From positions 1,178,001 to 1,242,000 of the forward strand of contig NZ_JAUQUB010000001.1 in assembly GCF_030580675.1 (NCBI RefSeq): a stretch of 64,000 nucleotides of DNA, written 5' to 3'. A program made the translations under genes and the position numbers. This DNA comes from Antiquaquibacter soli (GTDB lineage Bacteria > Actinomycetota > Actinomycetes > Actinomycetales > Microbacteriaceae). Positions 55,019-62,821 of the stretch are shown here, piece after piece. How positions within the stretch are numbered: position 1 is the stretch's first letter; each line of letters opens with the position of its first letter. The notes under the pieces are model-generated. The model was not told the DNA's origin. It worked only from the letters and a program-made list of their open reading frames with translations, and ran no database searches.

Positions 55019-55837
55019 ATGCGCACGAAGAAGATCGCCGCGACCGTCGCGGTCGCCGCGGTGGCGACGCTGGGTTTCGCGGCTCCGGCTAGCGCCATCT
55101 CCGCCAGCACGGCCGACCTGTACGTCCTGCACGCGGTGCCCGACACCACTGTGGATGTCTGGGTCAATGGCGAGGTCCTGCTCCCGGACTTCGCTCCCGG
55201 CACCCTGACCGATCCTCTGGACCTGCCCGCGGGCGACTACGAGGTGGTCATCACCCTTCCGAACGACCCGATCACCTCCCCGGTCATCGGCCCCGCGACG
55301 CTTCCGCTCGCGGCCGGCAACAGCTACACCGCAGTGGCGCACCTGGACGCGTCGGGCGCCCCCACGGCGACGCTCTTCACCAACGACCTGAGCACCATCC
55401 CCGCTGGGCAGGGCAAGCTCACCGTTCGTCACACGGCCGCCGCCCCGGCGGTCGACATCCTCGCCAACGGAGCGGCCGCGTTCTCGAACCTCACCAACCC
55501 GAACGAGGTGAAGGCGGACCTTCCGGTCGGTACGATCTCCGCCGCCGTCGCGGCGACCGGCACCACCGACCCGGTGATCGGACCGGCCGACGTCACGATC
55601 CAGGAGGGCGTCAACACGATCGTCTACGCCTGGGGAAGCCTCGAGGACGACAACCTCGCGCTCGCCGTGCAGACCATCAGCGGCCTGCACTCCACTCCCG
55701 ACGGCGTGAACTCCGGTCAGGCAGGCCTCGTCGCCGACCCGAACCCGGCTCTGGTGGGGTCGATCGCTGCGGCGATCGCTCTCGTGCTGCTCGCGGCTGT
55801 CGGCCTCGGGGTCCGCGCCGCCCGCTCAGCACGCTGA
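55019..55837 (+). CDS. Secreted DUF4397 domain protein
   Basis: A 272-residue exported protein. A Sec signal peptide with an Ala-x-Ala site (APASA) occupies residues 1-26. Residues about 30-225 contain the DUF4397 domain, beta-rich, with two similar halves (ADLYVLHAVPDTTVDVWVNG and KLTVRHTAAAPAVDILANG). The C-terminus is a hydrophobic helix followed by RAARSAR, like a cell-wall sorting signal, but no LPxTG is present before it. The class F sortase gene follows after 44 bases. AGAGGACATC precedes ATG 55019. Confidence 0.87.
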   Translation: MRTKKIAATVAVAAVATLGFAAPASAISASTADLYVLHAVPDTTVDVWVNGEVLLPDFAPGTLTDPLDLPAGDYEVVITLPNDPITSPVIGPATLPLAAGNSYTAVAHLDASGAPTATLFTNDLSTIPAGQGKLTVRHTAAAPAVDILANGAAAFSNLTNPNEVKADLPVGTISAAVAATGTTDPVIGPADVTIQEGVNTIVYAWGSLEDDNLALAVQTISGLHSTPDGVNSGQAGLVADPNPALVGSIAAAIALVLLAAVGLGVRAARSAR

Positions 55838-55881
55838 TCCGCCGCATCACAGCAGCAGGACCCGACGAGGAGGAGGACGGC

Positions 55882-56496
55882 ATGGCGAAGGTCACCATGG
55901 TGGTCGTGACGATCGCGGCCGCCCTCCTCCTCGCGGCCTGCACCGCGACGGCGTCGGCACCGGAGGCTACTCCGGAGCCGACGCCGTCAGCTCCACGGGA
56001 GGGCGCGGTCGACGCCCACAGCGCCGAGCTCGTGCCGGTAGTGCCGATTGCCGAGCCGACCCTCATCGAGATCCCGAGCGCGGGAATCTCCATGGTCGTC
56101 CGCGCCGTCGGCGTCCAGGCGGACGGGCTCATGGAACTGCCGGAGGAGACTGCCGTGGCGGGGTGGTATCGCTTCGGGCCGGCGCCGGGATCCGAGTCCG
56201 GCACGACCGTGCTCGCGTCCCACGTCGACTCGCTCGAGTACGGTATCGGGCCCTTCGCCGCTCTTCGCAACCTTGTCGCGGGCAGCGAGATCACGGTCAC
56301 CGACAGCTCGGGAACCCTGCACCGCTACGGCGTGACATCGGTGAGTTCGGTGCAGAAGCAGCAGCTGCCCGTCGCCGACCTCTTCGACCGGGTGGGCCCC
56401 CGCCGGCTCGTGCTCATCACGTGCGGCGGTCAGTTCGACTACTCCACCCTGTCCTACTCCGACAACATCGTCGTGATCGCGGAGCCACTGCCGTGA
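55882..56496 (+). CDS. Class F sortase, lipoprotein-type
   Basis: A 204-residue sortase-fold protein. The N-terminus ends in a lipobox LAAC at residues about 17-20, so it may be lipid-anchored. The catalytic His is in VLASHVDS and the catalytic Cys in LVLITCGG; the usual arginine is not obvious after YSDNIVVIAE. Class F sortases are common in actinobacteria and have poorly known substrates; the adjacent DUF4397 protein is the obvious candidate. GAGGAGGAGG lies just before ATG 55882. Confidence 0.88.
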   Translation: MAKVTMVVVTIAAALLLAACTATASAPEATPEPTPSAPREGAVDAHSAELVPVVPIAEPTLIEIPSAGISMVVRAVGVQADGLMELPEETAVAGWYRFGPAPGSESGTTVLASHVDSLEYGIGPFAALRNLVAGSEITVTDSSGTLHRYGVTSVSSVQKQQLPVADLFDRVGPRRLVLITCGGQFDYSTLSYSDNIVVIAEPLP

Positions 56497-56522
56497 GGGC
56501 GACGACCGGTTATCCTGCAGCA

Positions 56523-57095
56523 GTGGTTCGGGAGGCACCCGTGGATGAACGGGCAATCGAGGATGCCCGCATCGAGGCATCCTTCGCCCGCGGCGACGAT
56601 CGCACGCTCCGAGACGCCTACGACCGCTGGTCGGGGGTGATCTACACGATCGCTCTCCGGTCGCTCGGCGACGTCGGCGATGCCGAGGATGTCACCCAGC
56701 GCGTGTTCGTATCCGCGTGGACTTCGCGGGAGCGCTTCGACCCGAGCCGCGCCCGGCTGTCCACATGGCTGATCGCGATCGCGAAGAACCGCATTGCCGA
56801 TGTGCACGAGGCGAGAGCGCGAGTGCGTCGCCTTCACGACTCGATCGTGGCGACCGCGCTGCCGGATGAAGTCGCCGACGCACCCGACCTTGCCGACACC
56901 GTGCTGATCGCCGACGAGCTCTCACGACTCGAACCCGCCGCGCGCGCCGTCATGACGCTGGCGTTCTACGATGACCTCACTCACGATGAGATCTCGCGCC
57001 GGCTCGACATGCCCCTGGGCACGGTCAAAAGCCATATCCGTCGAAGTCTGCAGAAGATGAGGAACCGGCTGGAGGTGCCCGATGTCGCACGTTGA
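56523..57095 (+). CDS. ECF RNA polymerase sigma factor
   Basis: A 190-residue group 4 sigma factor. Region 2 has DAEDVTQRVFVSAW and region 4 has LTHDEISRRLDMPLGTVKSH. A -10 box TATCCT (56511-56516) is six bases before GTG 56523, supporting a leaderless start there rather than the in-frame GTG at 56493. It overlaps the anti-sigma gene by 14 bases, so the two form one unit. The regulon cannot be told from the sequence, though the envelope genes just upstream are candidates. Confidence 0.9.
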   Translation: MVREAPVDERAIEDARIEASFARGDDRTLRDAYDRWSGVIYTIALRSLGDVGDAEDVTQRVFVSAWTSRERFDPSRARLSTWLIAIAKNRIADVHEARARVRRLHDSIVATALPDEVADAPDLADTVLIADELSRLEPAARAVMTLAFYDDLTHDEISRRLDMPLGTVKSHIRRSLQKMRNRLEVPDVAR

Positions 57096-57816
57096 CCCGG
57101 AGGTGATCGCGCTCCTCGCCCTCGGAGAGGGACAGCCGTCGGATGCTGAGCGGATGCACCTTGCGCACTGCGGCCAGTGCCGTGCCGACCTCGCGATGCT
57201 CACCGCGACCGCGTCCGTAGGGCGATCCACCGTCGTCGTCGACCGCGTGGAGTCTCCCTCACCGGAGGTCTGGGACCGCATCGCCCACGAGCTCGGCCTC
57301 GACGGCGAGGGGCGGCCGGGCGTCGAGCCGACCAGTGCTCCCGTCGTTCCCCTGCGACGACGTCGACGCATCCTGCCCGTGCTCATCGGCGCGTCGGCGG
57401 CGGCGGTCGTGGCGGTCGTGGCGGTCGTGGGCTGGCAGATACTGCGTCCTCTCCCGACGGTTCAGGTGGCGAGCGCCACCCTCGAGCCGTTCCCCGCGTG
57501 GCCGACATCGAGCGGCACGGCGACCGTGCTCGAGCTGCCCGACGGCACTCGAGAGCTCCACGTCGACCTGGATGCCCCGGAGGAGGCTGACGGCTACCGG
57601 GAGGCGTGGCTGATCTCGACCGACGGGAGCAAGCTCGTGAGTCTCGGGGTGATCGACGGTTCGGCTGCGACATTCGTCGTTCCCCGCGCGATCGACCTCG
57701 GCGAGTTTTCGCTCGTGGACGTGTCGCTCGAGCGGGCCGACGGCGATCCCGGGCACTCGGGCGACTCGATCGTACGCGGCCCACTGGCCTCGTCGGGCTC
57801 ATCCCGACCGAGCTGA
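57082..57816 (+). CDS. Zinc-binding anti-sigma factor (RskA-like)
   Basis: A 244-residue membrane protein. The N-terminal anti-sigma domain has the HxxxCxxC motif at H26, C30 and C33. One hydrophobic helix lies around residues 100-118, and the extracytoplasmic C-terminal domain (about 125-244) is of the RskA type with WLISTDGSKLVSLGVI. It should hold the sigma factor inactive at the membrane until a signal triggers release, often by proteolysis. A CPBP-type membrane protease gene follows downstream, though a link is only speculative. Confidence 0.9.
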   Translation: MSHVDPEVIALLALGEGQPSDAERMHLAHCGQCRADLAMLTATASVGRSTVVVDRVESPSPEVWDRIAHELGLDGEGRPGVEPTSAPVVPLRRRRRILPVLIGASAAAVVAVVAVVGWQILRPLPTVQVASATLEPFPAWPTSSGTATVLELPDGTRELHVDLDAPEEADGYREAWLISTDGSKLVSLGVIDGSAATFVVPRAIDLGEFSLVDVSLERADGDPGHSGDSIVRGPLASSGSSRPS

Positions 57817-58019
57817 CCCAGCCTCGCCGCGATGGGCGCCGGCTACTCTCCGAGGGGCTCGATCCCGCGCCGAACGGAGCACCCCGGGGGACTTCTGGCC
57901 CTGCCGTGACGGTGGGCGGACGAGTCATCCTGGGGCATGCTCTCGTGGCCTCTCGTTCAGCTGCTGGCCGGTTCGGTCGGCGGGTATCCCCGTCCGGTCC
58001 GTCTTCGCCCGGCGTCGGC

Positions 58020-58916
58020 GTGAGCGTCGCCCCGCGCGCGAGTCGACCTGCGCGCCGCGGCGGCGTCGCGGTCTTCCTCGTCGTCGCCTTCGCGGTGACG
58101 TGGGCGATGTGGACGCCGATCCTCGTGCACGCCCAGGGCACCGGGCTTGCCGCGATGCCGTGGACCTTCTTCCTCGCCTCCGTGGGACCACTGTGCGGCT
58201 CGGTCGCGGCGTCGCTGTGGGAGGGCGGCCCACTCGGACTCGCCGAGTGGGCGCGCCGCACCTTCTCGGTGCGGTTCCGCTGGGTGTGGTGGGTGGCCGG
58301 AATCGGGATGCCCGTCGCCTACCTTCTCATCGCGTGGGTCGTGACGCTCGTCGTCACCGGAGCCTGGCCCGAGCAGGGCGGATTCGGCGTCACCGAGAAA
58401 CTCCCGGGTCTGCCGTGGCCCGCCGTCGCTGGGGTGTGGGTCCTCACCTTCGGCCTGGGGGAGGAGGCGGGCTGGCGGGGCTGGCTGCTTCCCGCGCTGA
58501 TGCGTCGCCTGTCCGGCTTCTGGTCGGCCCTCGTCGTCGCCGGTGTCTGGATCGCGTGGCACCTGCCGGCCTTCTTCTTCAACCCGACCTACACGCAGAT
58601 GGGCCCGGGGATCGTCGGCTGGATGCTCGCCCTCGTGTGCGGTTCGTTCCTCCTGGCGTGGCTGACGATCGGCGCGCGGGGGAGCATCCTGCCGGTCCTG
58701 CTGTGGCACGCCGGCTTCGACCTGCTGACGGCGGCCGATCAGTCAGCGGGTCTCGTCGCCTCGACGATCAGCGCGGTCGTCATGGTGCAGGGAGTGCTCA
58801 GCGCCTGGCTGCTCTGGCGTCGCGGTTCGGTGGCCCGACCACCGCACGGCGAGTCCGATTGCGAAGTCACCCCACCCGGAGCCCGAGCCAGTCGGCCAGC
58901 GACTCGATCTCGTTGA
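58020..58916 (+). CDS. CPBP family intramembrane metalloprotease
   Basis: A membrane protein of about 298 residues with about eight hydrophobic helices. The CPBP (Abi) motifs are intact: EEAGWRG with the catalytic Glu pair, AWHLPAF with His, and LLWHAGF in a later helix. Such proteases process prenylated or membrane proteins or provide bacteriocin immunity. The start is uncertain: GTG 58020 precedes a basic stretch and helix 1, but the frame stays open upstream with other GTGs at 57945 and 57906. Its 3' end overlaps the convergent winged-helix gene by 50 bases. Confidence 0.8.
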   Translation: MSVAPRASRPARRGGVAVFLVVAFAVTWAMWTPILVHAQGTGLAAMPWTFFLASVGPLCGSVAASLWEGGPLGLAEWARRTFSVRFRWVWWVAGIGMPVAYLLIAWVVTLVVTGAWPEQGGFGVTEKLPGLPWPAVAGVWVLTFGLGEEAGWRGWLLPALMRRLSGFWSALVVAGVWIAWHLPAFFFNPTYTQMGPGIVGWMLALVCGSFLLAWLTIGARGSILPVLLWHAGFDLLTAADQSAGLVASTISAVVMVQGVLSAWLLWRRGSVARPPHGESDCEVTPPGARASRPATRSR

Positions 58917-59943
58917 TGACAGCGCGACGAACGGCGGGCGCGAACGGCTCATCCTCATGGAGGGCGTGGACGACGAGGATGCCGCGATCGCGGTCAGCGG
59001 TCGCATCGAGCTTGCCGATCAGCCGGTCGCCGTGGAGAACCGGGAGGGCGTAATACCCCCAGCGTCGCTTCGCGGCCGGTTTGTACATCTCCAGCGCATA
59101 GTCGAACTCGAACAGCAGTGCCATCCGCTTACGGTCGCGGATGAGCCCGTCGAAGGGGGAGAGCAGCGCCGTCCGCGGCGCGAAGTCGCGGTCGAGCGCC
59201 GCGGGGTCCAGCCGCCACGACCCGCGGACTCCCTCCACCGCGGCGGGGATGCCGGCGTCTCCGACACGGGTCGTCTCGACGGGCAGGTCGGGGGTGCGGT
59301 CCGGCACGAGTCCCTGAGCGGCGAGGCGCCGCTCCGCCCGGATGCGGAGTGCCTGGTCCATCGGGACGGTCGGGGTGTCGGCGTGGTAAACCCGCTCGGC
59401 CAGGTCCCACAGGCGGTCCCGGCCGCGCCGACCGCACACGGCGATCCGGCCCTGTCGCATGAGGCACTCGAGCACCATCATGACATTGCGATTGTTGTTC
59501 CAGCCCGACGAGGGCCACGACACCAGAGAGGTGTCGGGGATGTCGCGTGCCGTGAGCGGCCCCTCGAGCTCGAGCCGATCGAGCACATCGTCGATGAACT
59601 CCTCGTTGTCGTCGAGCCAGCGTCGCGTGGACTCGCGCTCGGGCCACGCGGCCATCTCGGCGAGAAACAGCGGGAGGTCGGCCATCGGACGCACCAGCAG
59701 GTCGAGCTCGAACAGGGTTCCATCCCGCTCGAGTCCCTCCGTGACCTGAGACGGCTCGAACCCGCTCCCGAGCCTGCTCCACAGCACGAGGTCCGCCGTG
59801 GGGGCGACGGCGGCCGTGGGCTCGACCTGGACGAAACCGAGTCGGCCCACGGTCTCGACGAGGTCGTCAGGCCGATGGTCGTCGAGCAGTTGCGCTGTCA
59901 CCGCGATGCGCCGGGCATCCTGTCGGCTGAGCTCGATGACCAT
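58867..59943 (-). CDS. Winged-helix protein of the YcaQ/AlkZ DNA glycosylase family
   Basis: A 358-residue protein of the HTH_42 family. The N-terminal block LSRQDARRIAVTAQLL, the active-site-like loop LGFVQVEPTAAVAPTADLVL and the late KRRWGYYALPVLHGDRLIGK and LDATADR are characteristic. Members YcaQ and AlkZ unhook interstrand cross-links; their catalytic loop has a Q-x-D/Q motif, here Q-V-E. The enzyme activity therefore needs caution. ATG 59943 begins the conserved part; the longer ORF upstream runs through the MerR promoter. Confidence 0.82.
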   Translation of the reverse strand: MVIELSRQDARRIAVTAQLLDDHRPDDLVETVGRLGFVQVEPTAAVAPTADLVLWSRLGSGFEPSQVTEGLERDGTLFELDLLVRPMADLPLFLAEMAAWPERESTRRWLDDNEEFIDDVLDRLELEGPLTARDIPDTSLVSWPSSGWNNNRNVMMVLECLMRQGRIAVCGRRGRDRLWDLAERVYHADTPTVPMDQALRIRAERRLAAQGLVPDRTPDLPVETTRVGDAGIPAAVEGVRGSWRLDPAALDRDFAPRTALLSPFDGLIRDRKRMALLFEFDYALEMYKPAAKRRWGYYALPVLHGDRLIGKLDATADRDRGILVVHALHEDEPFAPAVRRAVINEIESLADWLGLRVG

Positions 59944-59980
59944 GCCGCGAGCATAGACGCGACCTCTGTCGAGAGGGCAC

Positions 59981-60012
59981 TTGACCTTGACCCCGGGGGC
60001 AGGCTCTACCGT
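59981..60012 (+). promoter_or_regulatory. MerR-type promoter/operator
   Basis: -35 TTGACC (59981-59986) and -10 TACCGT (60007-60012) are separated by a long 20-base spacer that contains an imperfect dyad, CCTTGACCCC and GGGGGCAGG. Over-long spacers with a central dyad are the hallmark of promoters remodelled by MerR-family regulators, so the downstream MerR gene is probably self-regulated. Confidence 0.6.
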
Positions 60013-60018
60013 GGTCGC

Positions 60019-60393
60019 ATGAGGATCGGCGAACTCGCCCGGCGGGCCGGGGTGACCACCAAGGCAGTGCGGTACTACGAATCGGTTGGGCTGCTCGACG
60101 CACCGCGGCTGACCAACGGCTACCGCGACTTCGACGAGCGGGACGTGCGTCTCGTGCGCGAGATCAGTGGACTCGTCGCACTCGGGGTACGCGCGGAGCA
60201 GGCCCGACCTTTCGTGGAGTGCCTCGTCGCGGGCAACGAGCGCGGCCACGACTGTCCCGATTCCGTGACGGCCTACCGCGACGCGATCGCGGAGCTCGAC
60301 GAGCGCATCGGCGAGCTCAGCGCGCGCCGCGCCGCGCTCGCGACACTCCTGGAGAGCGCCGGCGGCTGCGTCGAGTGCGGGAGGACGGACTAG
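60019..60393 (+). CDS. MerR family transcriptional regulator
   Basis: A 124-residue regulator. The winged-helix N-terminus reads MRIGELARRAGVTTKAVRYYES, followed by a dimerisation helix. The C-terminal effector part has a lone Cys in HDCPDS (about residue 76) and a terminal CVECG, giving three cysteines that could bind metal or sense thiol stress. ATG 60019 lies six bases after the -10 box, so the message is leaderless. The TAG stop overlaps the GTG of the thioredoxin gene. Confidence 0.88.
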   Translation: MRIGELARRAGVTTKAVRYYESVGLLDAPRLTNGYRDFDERDVRLVREISGLVALGVRAEQARPFVECLVAGNERGHDCPDSVTAYRDAIAELDERIGELSARRAALATLLESAGGCVECGRTD

Positions 60394-60713
60394 TGGGCGC
60401 CCTGGCTGCCGTCACCGACGAGTCATTCGAGCGAGACGTGCTGCGGTCGAGCGGTACGGTCGTCGTCGACTTCTGGGCGGACTGGTGCCCGCCGTGCCGG
60501 TTGCTCGAGCCGCATCTGGAGCAGCTGGCGGCCGAGCATCCGGGCCTGACGATCCTTAAGATGGATGCCGACGCCAACCCCGAGCGCTCGCTCGAGTACG
60601 GCGCGCTGTCGCTGCCGACCCTGAAGGTCTTCGTCGACGGCCGACTGGAGCGCACGATCATCGGCGCGAAGCCCCGCGCGGCTCTCGAGCGGGAGCTGGA
60701 GCCCTACCTCTAG
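60393..60713 (+). CDS. Thioredoxin with a CPPC active site
   Basis: A 106-residue thioredoxin fold of normal size. The active site is WADWCPPCRLLEPH; the Pro between the cysteines replaces the Gly of classical thioredoxin (CGPC), which usually shifts redox potential. The cis-Pro segment is LSLPTLKVF. GTG 60393 overlaps the MerR stop by one base, so the two are co-expressed, which suggests a redox or metal-stress response module. Confidence 0.9.
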   Translation: MGALAAVTDESFERDVLRSSGTVVVDFWADWCPPCRLLEPHLEQLAAEHPGLTILKMDADANPERSLEYGALSLPTLKVFVDGRLERTIIGAKPRAALERELEPYL

Positions 60714-60790
60714 GACCTTGGCCCCTGTCGTTCGGGGTGATGCCGCGCGACGATGTGATCGAGAGATCACCACCACGGAGGGCGGGAACC

Positions 60791-61573
60791 ATGTCTAGAA
60801 CCTACGTCGTGACCGGAGCGGCGAGCGGGATCGGCAAGTCGACCGCTGAACTCCTGCAGGAGCGCGGTCATCGCGTCATCGGGGTCGACATCGCCGGAGC
60901 GGACGTCGTCGCCGACCTCTCCACCGCGGAGGGCCGGTCGACCCTCGTCGAGCGGGTGCGCGAGCTCTCGGGGGGAACGATCGACGCGATCATCGCCAAC
61001 GCCGGTCTCGCGAGCTCGACCGCCGCGACCGTCGCCGTCAACTTCTTCGGCGCCGTCGCCACTCTCGACGGCCTCCGGCCTCTGCTCGCCGGTTCGGCTG
61101 CGCCGCGTGCCGTGGCGACGTGCTCGATGGCGTCCCTCTTCCCGCCGGACGAGGAACTGCTCGCGGCGCTGCTCGCCGCCGACGAAGCGGCAGCGCTGCA
61201 CCGAGCGGGCGAACTGGTGGCGGCAGGGGAGCAGCCGGCCTCGCAGATCTACGGCACCACGAAGCAGGCTCTGGCGCGCTGGATCCGCCGTGCGGCCCCG
61301 ACCCCGGAGTGGGCGGGGGCGGGCATCCCGCTCAACGGCATCGCACCCGGGGTCGTCGCCACGCCGATGACGGCGGCCTTCACGGGGACCGCGGAGGCGC
61401 GCGAGGCGATCCTCCAGCAGGTGCCGATGCCGCTCAACGGCATCTTCGAGCCGCGCGACGTCGCGTACCTGCTCGCGTGGCTGACGAGTGAGGAGAACGC
61501 CCACCTGTGCGGTCAGATCGTCTTCATCGACGGCGGCTCGGACGCCGTCATCCGCGGCGACTCGACCTGGTAG
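60791..61573 (+). CDS. Short-chain dehydrogenase/reductase (3-alpha-HSD/carbonyl reductase-like)
   Basis: A 260-residue NAD(P)-dependent oxidoreductase. The cofactor motif is [12 protein letters not shown] is at IIANAGLAS, and the catalytic YxxxK is YGTTK preceded by a Ser in CSMASLF. The short N-terminal arm and the insert between the Ser and Tyr (about 45 residues) resemble 3-alpha-hydroxysteroid dehydrogenase/carbonyl reductase. The substrate is unknown. GGAGGGCGGGAACC precedes ATG 60791. Confidence 0.88.
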   Translation: MSRTYVVTGAASGIGKSTAELLQERGHRVIGVDIAGADVVADLSTAEGRSTLVERVRELSGGTIDAIIANAGLASSTAATVAVNFFGAVATLDGLRPLLAGSAAPRAVATCSMASLFPPDEELLAALLAADEAAALHRAGELVAAGEQPASQIYGTTKQALARWIRRAAPTPEWAGAGIPLNGIAPGVVATPMTAAFTGTAEAREAILQQVPMPLNGIFEPRDVAYLLAWLTSEENAHLCGQIVFIDGGSDAVIRGDSTW

Positions 61574-61610
61574 TCGCGGTACTCCGCCGCCTCCCCGGTA
61601 CTCTGGGGGG

Positions 61611-62792
61611 ATGGAGAACACCCGCCCCCAGGTGCGTCCCGCTGCCGAGGGCTGGACTCAGAAGCTCGGCCCGGACGGCCGCCCGTCGCTGCAGTTCGCG
61701 TCGCCGAAGCGCGGCAAGCCGCCCGTGCACCTCGCCGACCTCACGGTCGAGGAGCGCCGGGCGCGGATGACCGAGCTCGGGTTGCCCGCCTTCCGGGCGG
61801 CGCAGCTCTCCACCCATTACTTCACGCACTACACCGCCGACCCCGCTCACATGACGGACCTGCCGGCGGCCGGTCGGGACGAGCTCGTCGCGGGGATGCT
61901 CCCGCCCCTGCTCACCGAGGTGCGGCGTCTCGCCACCGACAACGGCGACACCATCAAGTTCCTCTGGCGGCTGCACGACGGCGCCCTCGTCGAGTCGGTG
62001 CTCATGCGCTACCCCGGGCGCATCACGCTGTGCGTCTCTTCGCAGGCAGGGTGCGGAATGAACTGCCCGTTCTGCGCGACCGGCCAGGCGGGTCTCACGC
62101 GCAACATGTCGACCGCGGAGATCGTCGACCAGGTGGTGCGAGCCAATCGGGCGATCTCGGAGGGACAGCTCGGTCCCGCGGAGCACGACAATGAACGGGT
62201 CACGAACATCGTGTTCATGGGCATGGGGGAGCCGCTCGCCAACTACGCGCGAGTGATGGATGCCGTGCGCACGATGGTCGCCCCCCAGCCCGACGGGCTC
62301 GGGATGTCCGCCCGCCACATCACCGTCTCGACGGTCGGCCTCGTTCCCGCGATCCAGAAGCTCGCGAACGAGAAGATCCCCGTGACGTTCGCGCTGTCGC
62401 TGCACGCCCCCGACGACGAGCTCCGCGATGAGCTCATCCCGGTGAACTCGCGCTGGAAGGTGGACGAGGCGCTGGATGCCGCGCGAGCCTACTTCGAGGC
62501 GACGGGCCGTCGAGTCTCGATCGAGTACGCCCTCATCAAGGACATGAACGACCACGCGTGGCGCGCCGACCTCCTCGCCTCGAAGCTCAACGAGCGCGGC
62601 CGGGGGTGGGTGCACGTGAACCCCATCCCGCTCAATCCGACTCCCGGGTCGATCTGGACCTCGTCGGAACCCGCGGTGATGAAGGAGTTCGTCCGACGGC
62701 TCGAGGAAGCGGGCATCCCGACGACGCTCCGCGACACGCGCGGCAAGGAGATCGACGGCGCCTGCGGTCAGCTCGCGGCGGCCGACGCCTAG
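61611..62792 (+). CDS. rlmN: Dual-specificity RNA methyltransferase RlmN
   Basis: A 393-residue radical-SAM enzyme adding a methyl group to C2 of A2503 in 23S rRNA and A37 in some tRNAs. The [4Fe-4S] motif is [11 protein letters not shown]; the methyl-carrying cysteine is expected near the C-terminal [19 protein letters not shown] is the family GEP motif. The -10 box TACTCT (61599-61604) is six bases before ATG 61611, so the message is leaderless. Confidence 0.95.
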   Translation: MENTRPQVRPAAEGWTQKLGPDGRPSLQFASPKRGKPPVHLADLTVEERRARMTELGLPAFRAAQLSTHYFTHYTADPAHMTDLPAAGRDELVAGMLPPLLTEVRRLATDNGDTIKFLWRLHDGALVESVLMRYPGRITLCVSSQAGCGMNCPFCATGQAGLTRNMSTAEIVDQVVRANRAISEGQLGPAEHDNERVTNIVFMGMGEPLANYARVMDAVRTMVAPQPDGLGMSARHITVSTVGLVPAIQKLANEKIPVTFALSLHAPDDELRDELIPVNSRWKVDEALDAARAYFEATGRRVSIEYALIKDMNDHAWRADLLASKLNERGRGWVHVNPIPLNPTPGSIWTSSEPAVMKEFVRRLEEAGIPTTLRDTRGKEIDGACGQLAAADA

Positions 62793-62821
62793 ACGCGAGG
62801 GCTCGCCGCTAGGATCGACCC

